The translations under genes were made by a program, and so were the position numbers. Below the pieces are notes generated by a model that saw only the letters and a program-made list of their open reading frames with translations, ran no database searches and was not told the DNA's origin. Shown piece after piece: positions 31,739 to 41,504 of a DNA stretch of 64,000 nt. Origin of the DNA: Dendrolimus kikuchii (lineage: Eukaryota > Arthropoda > Insecta > Lepidoptera > Lasiocampidae). The stretch covers positions 21,128,272 through 21,192,271 of the forward strand of contig CM034394.1 in NCBI GenBank assembly GCA_019925095.2, read 5' to 3'. Positions within the stretch are counted from its first letter, which is position 1; each line of letters starts with the position of its first letter.

Positions 31739-33337
31739 CTAGGTCAGCTTCCTAGGTCTACCTCGCTTAAGCTTTTCATTTAAAGGTAATCTAATATCTC
31801 CTACGAAAGGACTTAACTGGGATACATGGTACTTCCCTAAAACTCGACCATTACTTACACTTTCTAGAATATAAGTAGTAGGACTGGATACTCCTGTTAT
31901 CCTATATGGCCCATCTCGCTTGGGTATTAACTTAGGTGTCTGACCAGGCAAAGTATCGTTACTTCCTTGAGTTTTCAAAAGTACCAAGTCACCGGTGGCG
32001 TAGTTAGGGGCGGGACGCCTCCGCTGATCAGCATGATGCTTCCGGGTTACTTGCACTCTCTCCTGTACTTCTCTTGCCTGGAATAAAGCGTTTGAAATTC
32101 GACGTAAATACGGTGTCACAGCGGTGACAACGTTATCGTTCTGCACAATATTACGCATGTCCGCTACCACATCAGCTGGCGCACGTATTTCTCGACCAAA
32201 TGTTAAATACGCAGGTGAATAAACAGTACTTGAAGTGACAGCTGAGTTCATAGCGAAACGGATCGCAGGTAGATGGACGTCCCATGTCTTATGAACTCGT
32301 TGAACCAATATAGCGAGCTGTGGTTTAAGATCCCGGTTCTTTCTCTCCACTGGATTCGCTTGAGGGTGATACTTAGGCGTAAGAACTTGTGTAATACTGA
32401 ATGAGTTACATACTTGTTGCATCACCTCGCTAATAAACTGTACTCCATTATCGCTTATTATGCGCCGAGGGACTCCATACCTCAGAAATACTTCTTCTAC
32501 CATAATTTTGGCACATTCTGCACTGGTAGCATTTTGCAAGGCGAATAACTCAACCCAACGAGTACAAGTATCTTCAAGTATCAGAACCCACCTTTTATTG
32601 TTAGGAGTTACTGGCAAAGGACCGAAGAGGTCTACTGCGACTACTTCAAATCTACGGTTAGTCGCAGGCGTTTGTAAAAGTCCGCTAGGTTTCTTATTAT
32701 CAACCTTGTATCTTTGACATTCTACACATTCTTTAACATAATTGGCAATGGATTGTCTCATGCCAACCCAATAATATTTCGTCCTTAAACGATCTAAAGT
32801 ACGTTTAACACCAAGATGTCCAGCCGTAGGCGCGTTGTGGTACTCTGCCAACAACGCGTTGCGTTCATGTGTCGGTACTACTAGACACGCGGTTTCTTCT
32901 TCAGCGTCGTGTGGTCCGTACCTGTACAGGACGCCATCCGATACGATAAAACCTCGGTCCGACCAACTCCTCCCCCTAAACGGATCGTCGGTGCGTTCCA
33001 AATCCTCTATTATTTTACGAATTTCGGGATCCTTTAATTGATTTTCACGAACGTCTTTGGGATTTCTCTTAGGTAAGTCAACTTCAACATAACAAACATC
33101 GCACCCCGATTCATCGCAGGGTGGACGTGAAAGAGTATCCGCTACTGCGTTGCATTTGCCAGGGGTGTACTCGATTCGTAGATTGTATTCTTGAAGCGTG
33201 AGGGCCCATCTTGCTAATCGACCGCTCGGCGACTTTACTGTCATTAGCCAACGTAAAGGTTGATGATCACTTTTTATAATTACTTCGGACCCTTCGATAT
33301 ATCCTCTAAATTTTGTTACGGCCCACACCACCGCCAA
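31739..33337 (-). CDS. Gypsy pol: RNase H end and integrase
   Basis: 532 codons from the first Met; the frame is already open slightly upstream, where it carries the part of RNase H that overlaps the gag-pol ORF. Residues 1-75 are the RNase H C-terminal half (KSDHQPLRWLM, GRLARWALTLQEY). Integrase follows: H...H (HNAPTAGH near 164) and C..C (CVECQ near 200) zinc finger, catalytic D in VDLFGPLPV near 236, D in ISDNGVQF near 296, E in NPVERKNRD near 330, and a GPY/F module (DGPYRITGV near 476). The C-terminus is basic (KRGRPRK). It would insert element cDNA into the genome. Since it is in a different frame from the upstream ORF it is not translated from an intact pol unless a frame change occurs. 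Confidence 0.93.
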   Translation of the reverse strand: MAVVWAVTKFRGYIEGSEVIIKSDHQPLRWLMTVKSPSGRLARWALTLQEYNLRIEYTPGKCNAVADTLSRPPCDESGCDVCYVEVDLPKRNPKDVRENQLKDPEIRKIIEDLERTDDPFRGRSWSDRGFIVSDGVLYRYGPHDAEEETACLVVPTHERNALLAEYHNAPTAGHLGVKRTLDRLRTKYYWVGMRQSIANYVKECVECQRYKVDNKKPSGLLQTPATNRRFEVVAVDLFGPLPVTPNNKRWVLILEDTCTRWVELFALQNATSAECAKIMVEEVFLRYGVPRRIISDNGVQFISEVMQQVCNSFSITQVLTPKYHPQANPVERKNRDLKPQLAILVQRVHKTWDVHLPAIRFAMNSAVTSSTVYSPAYLTFGREIRAPADVVADMRNIVQNDNVVTAVTPYLRRISNALFQAREVQERVQVTRKHHADQRRRPAPNYATGDLVLLKTQGSNDTLPGQTPKLIPKRDGPYRITGVSSPTTYILESVSNGRVLGKYHVSQLSPFVGDIRLPLNEKLKRGRPRKLT

Positions 33338-35934
33338 AGCTTCCCGTTCAGTCGTATTGTAGTTTTTTCCGCATTAGTCAACATACGGCTTGCATATTCA
33401 ACAGGACGTTCGTCAGCATCTTCCCCCTGCATCAGTACAGCCCCAAGACAGTAGCTACTACTATCTGTTCTCAATGAAAATGGTTTTGTTTCATCAGCTT
33501 GACGCAGAATTGGAGTTGACACTAGCAGCTGTTTAATGCTTTCGAATGCGTTTTGTTGTTCGGGGTTCCATATCCACTTACTATCCTTTTTGAGAAGATT
33601 CGTCAAAGGTCTGGCGATTTCAGCATAATTTGGTATAAAACGTCTGAACCAGCTGGACGTTTGCAAAAAGGTTTTAAGCTGTTTGATATTCTTCGGTGAT
33701 GCAATTGTAGACATAGCTCTGGTCTTATCGGGGTCTGCTGCTATCCCCCCTGGAACTATTATATGACCTAAAAACTTGATCGAATCGCAAGCAAATTTAC
33801 TTTTCTCCCGATTCACACGTAGATTATATAACTCTAACCTATCAAATACGGCATCTAAATCTTCCAAGTGGCGTGAAAAGGATTCTGATAGGACTATTAT
33901 GTCGTCGAGATACGTTAGTATAGAAACTTTAGACAACTCTTTACTAGACTTAAATCGATCCATAAGTCTCTGGAAGGTGGCTCCTGAGTTGCGTAGGCCC
34001 ATTGGCATTCTCTTAAATCTAAAAGTTCCAAGTGGAGTTACGAACGCTGTTTTGTCTTGGTCATCAGGGTAGAGTTTAACTTGAAAATATCCTGATCGTA
34101 AGTCGCATGTCGTCATAAAACTTGTAGACTTTGCTGCATGTAGAACATCTTCTATTCTGGGAAGAGGGTAGCGATCTGGTTCTGTTATTGCGTTTAATTT
34201 TCTATAATCGACACAAAGCCGGACGCTTCCATCTTTTTTAGGTACGAGGACCACGTTAGCAGCCCACGGGGAGTCACACTCTTCTATGATGTCACCTTCT
34301 AAAAGTTTCTCTAATTCCTGTTCTAAGATTACTTTTTTACTTTGAGACATTCGGTATGGAGGTGAAGAAATAGGTTCATGCTGCGGACTGGTCTTAATTC
34401 GATGAACTGCATAATCTGTGTCTCTGTGGGTTGTTAAATCATGGTTAATTATAAATGGATACCAATGTAGAGGGTCACTATGAAAGCTCCAACAGTTATG
34501 CGGTAAGTCTAACAAAATTTTAGCTTGCATAATAAAATCCCTACCTAATAGAGTTCTAGTTTCTGCGTTGGGAAGTACCATAAATGTGGTAAGTATAGCC
34601 TGATCTTTTACCCATACTGCAACCTCACATTCAAGAGCAGCGTGCTCTTGTTGCGAGCCGTCGGCTAATCCTATTGTCCGTGAACAGGTCTTAAAACTTA
34701 TTCCGGCATCGGTTAAAATACGGTACAACATCGGACTTGCGATGGAATGAGTTGCTCCAGTATCTAGAATAGCCAAACCGTAACGGCCTACAACTTTAAT
34801 TTCAATTAAGGGTTGTGTACTGATGTTATCATATGACAAAACAGTATGAAACTCTGGTTTCTTTAAGTTTTGTGCAACTTTACATTTATTACAGTTTGAG
34901 CGGATAACACCTACCTGACCACAACCATAACAATGCAATTCCGTGTTTTTACTAGCCTGACTTACAGGGCCGCTTTCAGTAAATTTATTTTTCGGTTTTT
35001 TTAAACATTCTTCTACAGTATGTCCAAAAATTTTGCAATAAATGCATTTCGGTCGTATACGCTTAATTATTTTTTGACTATTATTGTCAGTACTATATGA
35101 AGTTGACGGTTTGACGTTGTCAGCGTTATTAATATAAGTCGGAGGAGGTGGAGGTGGGCTAATAATAATTGGTGTTGCCGTCGTGGTGTAGAGAGGGTGT
35201 GGGGCACTTACCTCTACCAACGCTTCCTCCACTGATCTGACTTTAGAAATAAGTTGTTCTAACCCATTTACTGAATCACGAGGTACCCTATCTCTAATTT
35301 TAACATTTAATAATCCGTATACTATATCTAATTTGGTTTCTTCCGGTAACTCGTAAGGCAATTTGGCTAGTAAAGACCTCAATCTACATACAAATATGTC
35401 AGCACGTTCGTCAGTCTGTTCTTTAGAGAAGATCTCACGAAATATTCTATGTGCTGGTAGTTGTCTGCTGTACATCCCACGAAGTCGAAACAGGGCGTCA
35501 CTCCATGTGTTGACCGATGACTTGATACCCTGCCACCAGACAGCGGCGTCACCGACCAGCAGCATAGGTAGTCCTCGCAAAGCGTGGTCGTCGCTGATAT
35601 TCGTACACTCTTTGTAGATTTCGATTGTCTCAATAAATGCCTCGAGTTCATCCATGTTTCCGCTCGCGCCATGGAAGCGAGCTGTGCATTGCGCGAAGTT
35701 GCCGGATTGCGCCGTTGAAGTCCTCGGAGTCGCAGTCTGAAGTAATTGTTCCAGTAATATGCGATTATTTTCAGATTGGTTCTGCGTAATGTTCGCAACT
35801 AAAGTTTGTAACATATCACAAGACATGGTGATGTTTTGTGTCATCATCGTCTCTTCAGGTTCATGTATAGAGCCTGAGGGTGTAGATGGGGATTCATTGT
35901 CGTTGTTCTTTGGTTCGCGTCTCTTCGGTGGCAT
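33316..35934 (-). CDS. Gypsy gag-protease-reverse transcriptase polyprotein
   Basis: 872 codons starting about 180 nt after the primer-binding site. Gag/capsid spans about residues 85-250 (ARFHGASGNMDELEAFIE, GDAAVWWQGI, RDRVPRDSV). A CCHC knuckle (CIYCKIFGHTVEEC near 296) is followed by a degenerate second one near 333 in which His is replaced. Protease is near 389 (AILDTGATHSIAS). Reverse transcriptase runs about 510-730 with YRMSQ, PKKDGSVRLCVDYRKLN, PLPRIEDVL, FRFKRMPMGLRNSGATFQRL and catalytic YLDD near 674. RNase H begins near 820 (LRTDSSSYCLGAVL) and its frame is lost at a run of six T (33,363-33,368 on the plus strand); the last 20 or so residues are out of frame. Gag and pol share one frame, so no gag-pol frameshift is needed. 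Function of the break: it separates integrase from the rest. Confidence 0.94.
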   Translation of the reverse strand: MPPKRREPKNNDNESPSTPSGSIHEPEETMMTQNITMSCDMLQTLVANITQNQSENNRILLEQLLQTATPRTSTAQSGNFAQCTARFHGASGNMDELEAFIETIEIYKECTNISDDHALRGLPMLLVGDAAVWWQGIKSSVNTWSDALFRLRGMYSRQLPAHRIFREIFSKEQTDERADIFVCRLRSLLAKLPYELPEETKLDIVYGLLNVKIRDRVPRDSVNGLEQLISKVRSVEEALVEVSAPHPLYTTTATPIIISPPPPPPTYINNADNVKPSTSYSTDNNSQKIIKRIRPKCIYCKIFGHTVEECLKKPKNKFTESGPVSQASKNTELHCYGCGQVGVIRSNCNKCKVAQNLKKPEFHTVLSYDNISTQPLIEIKVVGRYGLAILDTGATHSIASPMLYRILTDAGISFKTCSRTIGLADGSQQEHAALECEVAVWVKDQAILTTFMVLPNAETRTLLGRDFIMQAKILLDLPHNCWSFHSDPLHWYPFIINHDLTTHRDTDYAVHRIKTSPQHEPISSPPYRMSQSKKVILEQELEKLLEGDIIEECDSPWAANVVLVPKKDGSVRLCVDYRKLNAITEPDRYPLPRIEDVLHAAKSTSFMTTCDLRSGYFQVKLYPDDQDKTAFVTPLGTFRFKRMPMGLRNSGATFQRLMDRFKSSKELSKVSILTYLDDIIVLSESFSRHLEDLDAVFDRLELYNLRVNREKSKFACDSIKFLGHIIVPGGIAADPDKTRAMSTIASPKNIKQLKTFLQTSSWFRRFIPNYAEIARPLTNLLKKDSKWIWNPEQQNAFESIKQLLVSTPILRQADETKPFSLRTDSSSYCLGAVLMQGEDADERPVEYASRMLTNAEKTTIRLNGKLWRWCGP

Positions 35935-36112
35935 AGTGGTAAAAACGAAATAACTGAGCGCTCCAAAACTTATGCTCTACCGGTGATGCTTCTAGTTCCA
36001 AAAGAAAATTCGACACGATAATATTTAAAGAAAATATTATACGATTCGCTCTTGCGGTGACGGTTTTCTTCTAATTTCCAAATTGATTAATTTTATATAA
36101 TTTTGATTCGAA

Positions 36113-36129
36113 TTCCCAGTTGGGCGCCA
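36113..36129 (-). promoter_or_regulatory. Primer-binding site, tRNA-Lys-like
   Basis: The minus strand reads TGGCGCCCAACTGGGAA, one base inside the 5' LTR. TGGCGCCC matches the complement of a tRNA-Lys 3' end, as in many gypsy-like elements. Confidence 0.85.
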
Positions 36130-36130
36130 C

Positions 36131-36330
36131 TATAGTAGTTTAAATATATTAAGCTACCACAATTAATTATTAAAGATGTTATAGATAAATTTGGATTCAT
36201 TTAGTAATTAGAAAAACGTCTTATATCATCGCAGACATCAGCGAAGTCTCACTTACATGACATGACATTATATATATATTCATAAACGTTGGTAGAGGTT
36301 GGTGCTGAAGAACAAAACCTCCGTGTTACA
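36131..36330 (-). repeat. 5' LTR of the gypsy element
   Basis: 200 bp, apparently identical to 31,503-31,702. It should contain the element promoter and polyadenylation signals; a TATATATAT run near 36,270 may serve as a TATA region (inference). Confidence 0.92.
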
Positions 36331-36348
36331 ATTATTATTTACTAGCTG

Positions 36349-36516
36349 TCCCGGCAGACGTTCTGCCCTGAAAAAATAAAATTTAGAACCCGATTGCAGC
36401 GCCACCTACCGGGTCCAATTGTGAATCTAAACCATCCTCGAATCCACTTGAACACACACAAAAAAATTCATTCAAATCGGTGCAGAAGAATTATATATAT
36501 ATATATATATATATAA
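36349..36516 (+). repeat. Family K repeat with (TA)n tail
   Basis: ACTAGCTGTCCCGGCAGACG, CCACCTACCGGGTCCAATTG and an (AT)n run from about 36,494. Inverted counterpart of 18,755-18,990. Related ends at 39,180-39,270, 41,825-41,870 and 56,785-56,835. Confidence 0.7.
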
Positions 36517-36994
36517 AGACTATTTATTATTAAATTATTTATCCCGCCTTTTTTTGTAACTTGACTAAATATAACAAGCATTTAATCAAAAAGTATTGCA
36601 TATACCAAACTTAACGGGATTTGATCAAATCAATTTCTTAAAAGTATTTTTAAACTTACCACCTTATTTTACTAGCACCTTAATGTTTTCAAAAAATTTC
36701 ACTTCATTTAGGTATAAAAAGTTAGAGAATACACTTTTTACAACTTTGGAATAATATCTTTCTATTACCTAATTACCTAATTAACTCATGAAAAAAGCCA
36801 TTAAGGAACATTATTTGTTTTTTTTTTTAAATCTAAAGACACTCCACGGGTCTAAGCATACTGAGAAAATATTTTACCTCAGATAGAGGTTACATCGAAT
36901 TTTCATTTTATTCACGATTTATATATAATATGCATTGTTGTAGGTATATAATTATGTATTATTGTTTATATTCATTACATTATCTTATATATTA

Positions 36995-37437
36995 GGTAAG
37001 GTAAACTTCTAGGCGCTAAGAACCTCAGCCAGAAGGCCCAGCTCGCCGTACACAACGCGGTGCTGGTACCTACGCTCGCGGACCGCGTTCGTAATACCGA
37101 AGTAAGAAAGAGAGTTGGTCTGAAAGAGAGTGTCGGGGTGAAGGTAAGGAAAGGAATGCTCCGGTGGCTCGGGCATATGGAAAGAATGCATGATGAAAGA
37201 ATGAATAAACAGATATACAATGCAAAAGTGCATGGATGCAGAAGTCGTGGAAGTCAAATTGATCGTGTACTAGTAGAAGGTGATGTCAGGAGCCTTAAGA
37301 ACAGACGAGCGTGCATGACAAGAGTTATGAATGTCAAAGAAGCAAGTGAGGTGTGTAAGAATAAGCCTAAATGGCGCTCTGTTGTTCGTGCCTACCCCGC
37401 AAGGGAACTGGCGTGAAGTTAGGTATGTATGTATGTA
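36995..37437 (+). mobile_element. RTE-like LINE, truncated, with internal deletions
   Basis: Flanked by TCTTATATATTA at 36,983-36,994 and 37,438-37,449. Compared with 27,339-28,544 it lacks about 115 bp (between ACCTACGCTC and GCGGACCGCG) and about 25 bp (after AGTCGTGGAAG). The remaining pol frame is open for 118 codons but cannot encode a functional enzyme. Confidence 0.9.
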
Positions 37438-37504
37438 TCTTATATATTACTGTTTATTGACTAATAAACTAAATTATTCTACGATTGCTGGTTTAGCAAC
37501 TACC

Positions 37505-37665
37505 GACTTTTGTTGTGCTCTTATGCTCCATCCAAAGGTTGTTTGGAAGAAATCGCCATGGGAGATAATACCGCCGATTGTACTTGAACATTTAAATCAG
37601 AATATTTCTTAATTTTATGTAGCATTTTTGTACAATAAAGTATATTCTATTCTATTCTATAGTGG
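37505..37665 (+). repeat. Family C, CR1/L2-like LINE 3' end
   Basis: TCCATCCAAAGGTTGTTTGG, GATAATACCGCCGATTGTAC, ACAATAAAGTATATTC and a (TATTC)n tail. Confidence 0.75.
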
Positions 37666-37789
37666 TATAAAGAATACCACTTTTCTTTCTGATTTCAGTT
37701 TCTTCAAAAAATGGCTATGACTTATATAGAGACACAAGCTGCACTCGCGTGGTGATGAAAAATCGTTATATTTATTTATTATCTTTACG

Positions 37790-38185
37790 TGGTAGAGCCA
37801 TGCTGGAATCACTGCCGTGATTACAGCCTGCTGGGCCGGCTCGATTGGTGTGATACCACGCTCTCACAAGATATCGGCGTGAAACGGTTATCTGATCGTG
37901 TTTCGTACGATGAGAGAGAGTTCCGATGGCCCACTGTCCCCTCCCACCTGTCCCATCCCTTATCCTTCCCTTGAGTGTTGTTGGCTTCAAAAACTGCTGG
38001 TCCATACGCGTTGAGCGCTACAATATGGGGCTCTTCAAAAAGGGCGCAAACAGATTTTTAAAGTCTCAACGAGGTAGGCAACGCATCGGCTCCCTTAGTG
38101 TTGCAGATGTCCATGAGCGACGGTAGCTGCTTGCCATCAAGTGGACCCGTCTGCCAGTTTGCCTATACGCAAACATAAAAAAATG
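37790..38185 (+). repeat. Unclassified retroposon, right half related to family A
   Basis: The right part (TGTTGCAGATGTCCATGAGC, CGGTAGCTGCTTGCCATCAA, AAGTGGACCCGTCTGCC, A-tail) parallels the family A 3' end. The left part (GGTGTGATACCACGCTCTCA, CCCATCCCTTATCC) is unlike A and may be the 3' UTR of a LINE that shares its terminus with A. Confidence 0.5.
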
Positions 38186-38199
38186 TATATATATTTTGT

Positions 38200-38370
38200 A
38201 TAGTTCACACTATATCTTTATAAATTATAGCCTATGTGTTATTCTGATGTGTAAGCTATATTATTGTAAAGTGTCATCAAAATCCATTTAGTAGTTTTTG
38301 CGTGAAAAAGTAACAAACATACATCCATACATTCTTACAAACTTTCGCGTTTATAATATTTATAGACATA
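38200..38370 (+). repeat. Family E, RTE-like LINE 3' end
   Basis: TAGCCTATGTGTTATTCTGA, TTTTGCGTGAAAAAGTAAC, CTTTCGCGTTTATAATATT. Same type as the minus-strand copy at 1.6-1.86 kb. Confidence 0.7.
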
Positions 38371-38697
38371 TAGAGATAACGATTGTACAAGATTTCCCTT
38401 TTTTCCAAAATCACCGAGGTACCCTAAAGCTTTTAGATAAGCTCTGAACTAATTTAATCAAATGATTTCTTCTGAAATGCAACATGTCTAGCACATTTTT
38501 CGCAACTAAATACACGAGTAATCGGACTGAGCTCATATAATTAATTGACTAATGGTCCCTCAGAGACCCACACTCATCAAGCAAATGCGGTCTACCTTTT
38601 AACATAATATTTATAGAAGACGTGTAATTAAATTAGTGTTTTATTAGGAAAAAAAATGCACCGCAAAGAAATTTGCTTTTACTTAATATTATTATAA

Positions 38698-38770
38698 TAT
38701 TAGCCCGTAAATGCCCCACTGTTGGACTTAGGTCTCTCAATTTTTAAAGAAACGCACTATGTACTCGTAG
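38698..38770 (-). repeat. SINE B tail fragment
   Basis: AGCCCGTAAATGCCCCACTG matches the body end of SINE B; the tRNA-like head is absent. Confidence 0.55.
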
Positions 38771-38856
38771 ATATGTACTTATATATGTACAGTATACACG
38801 CTATACTTATCTGTAAAGGTTAGGTTCATTCCGGCTAAGTTCTCTTCATGTTCTTC

Positions 38857-38857
<1 letters not shown>

Positions 38858-38934
<77 letters not shown>

Positions 38935-38962
38935 GTCAAATATATATATATATATATATATT
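38858..38962. repeat. (TA)n microsatellite
   Basis: Two pure TA tracts (about 38,860-38,928 and 38,940-38,962) interrupted by CACACAGTCAAA. Prone to assembly length errors and cruciform extrusion. Confidence 0.97.
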
Positions 38963-39179
38963 TGCTGTTCGTTAGTCGCGCTAAAAATTGAAGTCGATTA
39001 AAAAGGCTAGATCAATTTGATTTTTTTTTTGTTTTGTTCAGAACAGACAGAAGTGCTCTTTTTATTTTTTATTAAAAATAAAAACATTCAGGAATTTGTG
39101 TGGGAATTGCCTCTTTGGACTATTAGTAGTAGCTGTCATTGGCCAGAATGACAGCTACTGCTATTCTTGGATTTTGATT

Positions 39180-39270
39180 AAAGTTTTTGTGTGTATTTGA
39201 GTGGGTCCCTGGATGGTTTAGATTCAGGAATGGATCCAGGAGGTCACGCTGTAATTGGATTTTAGATTAA
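39180..39270 (-). repeat. Family K fragment
   Basis: TTTTTGTGTGTATTTGAGTG, GGATGGTTTAGATTCAGGAA match the central part of family K. Confidence 0.55.
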
Positions 39271-39274
39271 ATGA

Positions 39275-39370
39275 ATGAATGGATGAATGAAAACTCTTTA
39301 TTGTTTACCATGACTTAAACCTTATCGCTTAAGCGATCTCATCCAGGCATGTTCAGGGAGATATTACAAG
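39275..39370 (-). repeat. Family C, CR1/L2-like LINE 3' end
   Basis: (ATGA)n-like tail, AAAACTCTTTATTGTTTACC, then CTTAAGCGATCTCATCCAGG, the reverse complement of the family C hallmark. Confidence 0.7.
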
Positions 39371-39426
39371 AAAAGTTAAATAATATTTGGTGGTTTAACT
39401 AAATTAAAACGAATTCTTTCTATTAT

Positions 39427-39718
39427 TAATATCAGCCCATAAATGCCCCACTGCTGGGCTCGGGTCTCCCGTTATAGGGGAAACGGACAGTATACCCGCC
39501 ACGCTTGTCCAAGGCGGCTTGGCAGGTCTGACACATCGGTTATCTCGATGTGCAGGTTGCATCAGGATGTTTTCCTTCACCGTTGTTAGCATGTGGTAAT
39601 TGTAACAATTGCACGTTAGGTCAGAAAAATGCCTAAGCGGTGCATGCGTTTCGGCCAGGATCGAACCCGCGCCCTTTGAGTCTGGGACGCGTGCGCTAGC
39701 CATTACGCTACCACGACT
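39427..39718 (-). repeat. SINE B, tRNA-derived SINE
   Basis: ATCAGCCCATAAATGCCCCA at the left, tRNA-like head at the right with B-box GGGTTCGATCC and A-box GTAATGGCTAGCGC. Confidence 0.85.
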
Positions 39719-39724
39719 ATAAAC

Positions 39725-40495
39725 TAATTAAATCGTAATTAAAGGAAAAATAAAATAATAACATTAATAAACTAATATAGATATACATAATTAAACAATT
39801 TATAATAATATACATTACATATACTTAAATGCCAACAATAATAGAATTCCATTCACTGCAACAACTTTTATTTAATGGACAAATAATAGTCAGTGATCAA
39901 GTGTTTAAATGTACAAATGAATGTAGCTTGTTTTCAGGGGTATGGAGTTCCTCAGGCGAACAGCCTGTACGAAAAAAGAGTTGCCTACAAAGGACAGAAA
40001 GAATACACTTCGTATTTAGGTATCGTTAGCAGAAGATTTTCATTTGAGCGCAAATTACAGGAATGAGATTGATAGAGGAAATAAAAAAGTTCCTTTAAAT
40101 ATGGGGGAGTACAGGGATTGAAAAGGATATTGTACAGAAGCGAGAATAAGTGAACGTTCCGGCGAAGGCGAATTGGTAACCATTGAAGCTTATTACGAAA
40201 TTCTGAGATATATAACCGGATCGGCTACACCCACTTGCCAGAATTTCATTTACCATAATTTCATCTGCTATACTGGTCAACAGACATAATATTGTTTCTC
40301 ATAATTTTATATGTCATACTCATTGTTTACTACATTTTTTTTATAGTCACGTGCTAGAAACTTTGTTTCGCATAAAGTCAATTTCAATAACATCATTGTA
40401 AGGCATACGTAATTATCATATGCCATAATATCATGTGCCATTGAAATTGCTTCTAGAAAAAAATTATAAAATCGGTTTAAACTAAACGATCAACA
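39725..40495. other. No gene recognised
   Basis: A+T-rich. Short ORFs are without motifs. Confidence 0.4.
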
Positions 40496-40497
40496 GG

Positions 40498-40527
40498 TTT
40501 AGGTTTGGTTAGGTTAGGTTTGGTTAG
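40498..40527 (+). repeat. Degenerate TTAGG-like repeats
   Basis: Six pentamer-like units reading TTTAGG-TTTGG-TTAGG-TTAGG-TTTGG-TTAG. TTAGG is the canonical insect telomere repeat; this interstitial stretch is short and imperfect. Confidence 0.7.
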
Positions 40528-40530
40528 AAC

Positions 40531-41501
40531 ATGAAAAACATCCGGGGGTACCGGACAGTATCGTGGACAGCGGCGACACTTCTTGCGAGTGATCCACCCT
40601 GGGAGCTCCAGGCGGAGGTGCTCGCAGAAGTGCACCGCTTCCGGCAGGACGCACGAGAACGAGGAAGCCGGCTGTGCCCGGCAGAAGTGGGGAAAGTTAG
40701 TGCCTTGGCGACCGAGGCCCTACACGAGAGGTGGAAAAGGGACCTGGAGTGCCCAGTCGCTGGCACGGAGACGGTGGAGGCTGTCCGCCCCCACCTGTCT
40801 CGTTGGGTCTCACGTAAAAGTGGGACCCTAACGTTCAGGATGGTACAGATACTTACCGGGCACGGCTGCTTTGGTAAGTATCTGTGCCGTATATCGGGGC
40901 TGGAGCCCACGCCTGGCAGTGCCACGAGTGCGGCGCACCCTTGGATACAGCCCTCCAAACCCTTACGTAGTGCGCCGCTTGGGGATCACAGCGGTCCACA
41001 ATGCAAAACATTGTCGGTCCGGTGACGTCACTGGAGAACATGGTGAAAGCTATGCTCTCCAGCAAAAGGTATTGGTCCGAGGTTGCCTCCTTCTGTGAGT
41101 CGGTCATGACACAGAAGGAGGCGTCGGAGAGGCAAAGGGAGGAGAGTGCGTATGCGGACCCTTTCCGCAGAAAGCGGCTCCGGGGTCGGAGGCGTCGCTA
41201 CGCACAAACTCTCCTCCCTCCATGATTCCGGCACAGGGGGCCGCGTGGACGAGTGGGGGGATCCCGCGGACTTCCCCCCCTGTTGTTGAAGAGGGTGTCC
41301 TTCCCCGCAGGTCACCAGCTAGGGGCGTAGGTTAGGTATAGTGGGTAGTTTGACGGCCGACCATCTCCCTGTCCTCCGCATGGAGGCCATGGGGGCATAC
41401 GGTCGATCAAGAGCCCCACACATCCCTCGGTGAGCCTTCCCCCCTGGTCCGAGGACGGTGTCATAAGAAAAGACATTTCCCCTGCGTCATCAAAAAAAAA
41501 A
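40531..41501 (+). pseudogene. R1-clade-like LINE pol C-terminus with poly(A)
   Basis: The frame from 40,531 reads GYRTVSWTAATLLASDPPWE, LTFRMVQILTGHGCFGKYLC. Another frame gives CHECGAPLDTALQTL, a zinc-knuckle-like segment; a third gives SLENMVKAMLSSKRYWSEV, ASFCESVMTQKEASERQRE and a basic C-terminus ending at 41,225. GYRT.S..AA..LA..PP and LTGHGCFG..LC are typical of R1-clade pol proteins (R1, TRAS, SART), placed after the reverse transcriptase. At least two frame changes make it a relic. A 3' UTR of about 270 bp leads to an A11 run (41,490-41,501). Confidence 0.75.
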
Positions 41502-41504
41502 AGA

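Larger units (their letters stand above)
31503..36330 (-). mobile_element. Ty3/gypsy LTR retrotransposon
   Basis: 4.8 kb on the minus strand: 200-bp LTR, tRNA-Lys-like primer-binding site, gag-protease-reverse transcriptase ORF, RNase H-integrase ORF, polypurine tract, 200-bp LTR. There is no env-like ORF. The two LTRs look identical by eye over 200 bp, which indicates recent insertion. No clean 4-5-bp target duplication is visible (ACTA before 31,503 versus ATTA after 36,330), so one flank may have mutated or recombined. Confidence 0.93.

Noticed and set aside
33316..33370. Programmed -1 frameshift between gypsy ORFs
   Set aside because: The homopolymer could allow slippage, but the position inside RNase H is not where such elements recode, and no pseudoknot is evident. 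An indel or read error is simpler; kept only as a question under findings.
38858..38962. Origin or regulatory role for the (TA)n tract
   Set aside because: Ordinary microsatellite; nothing else supports a function.
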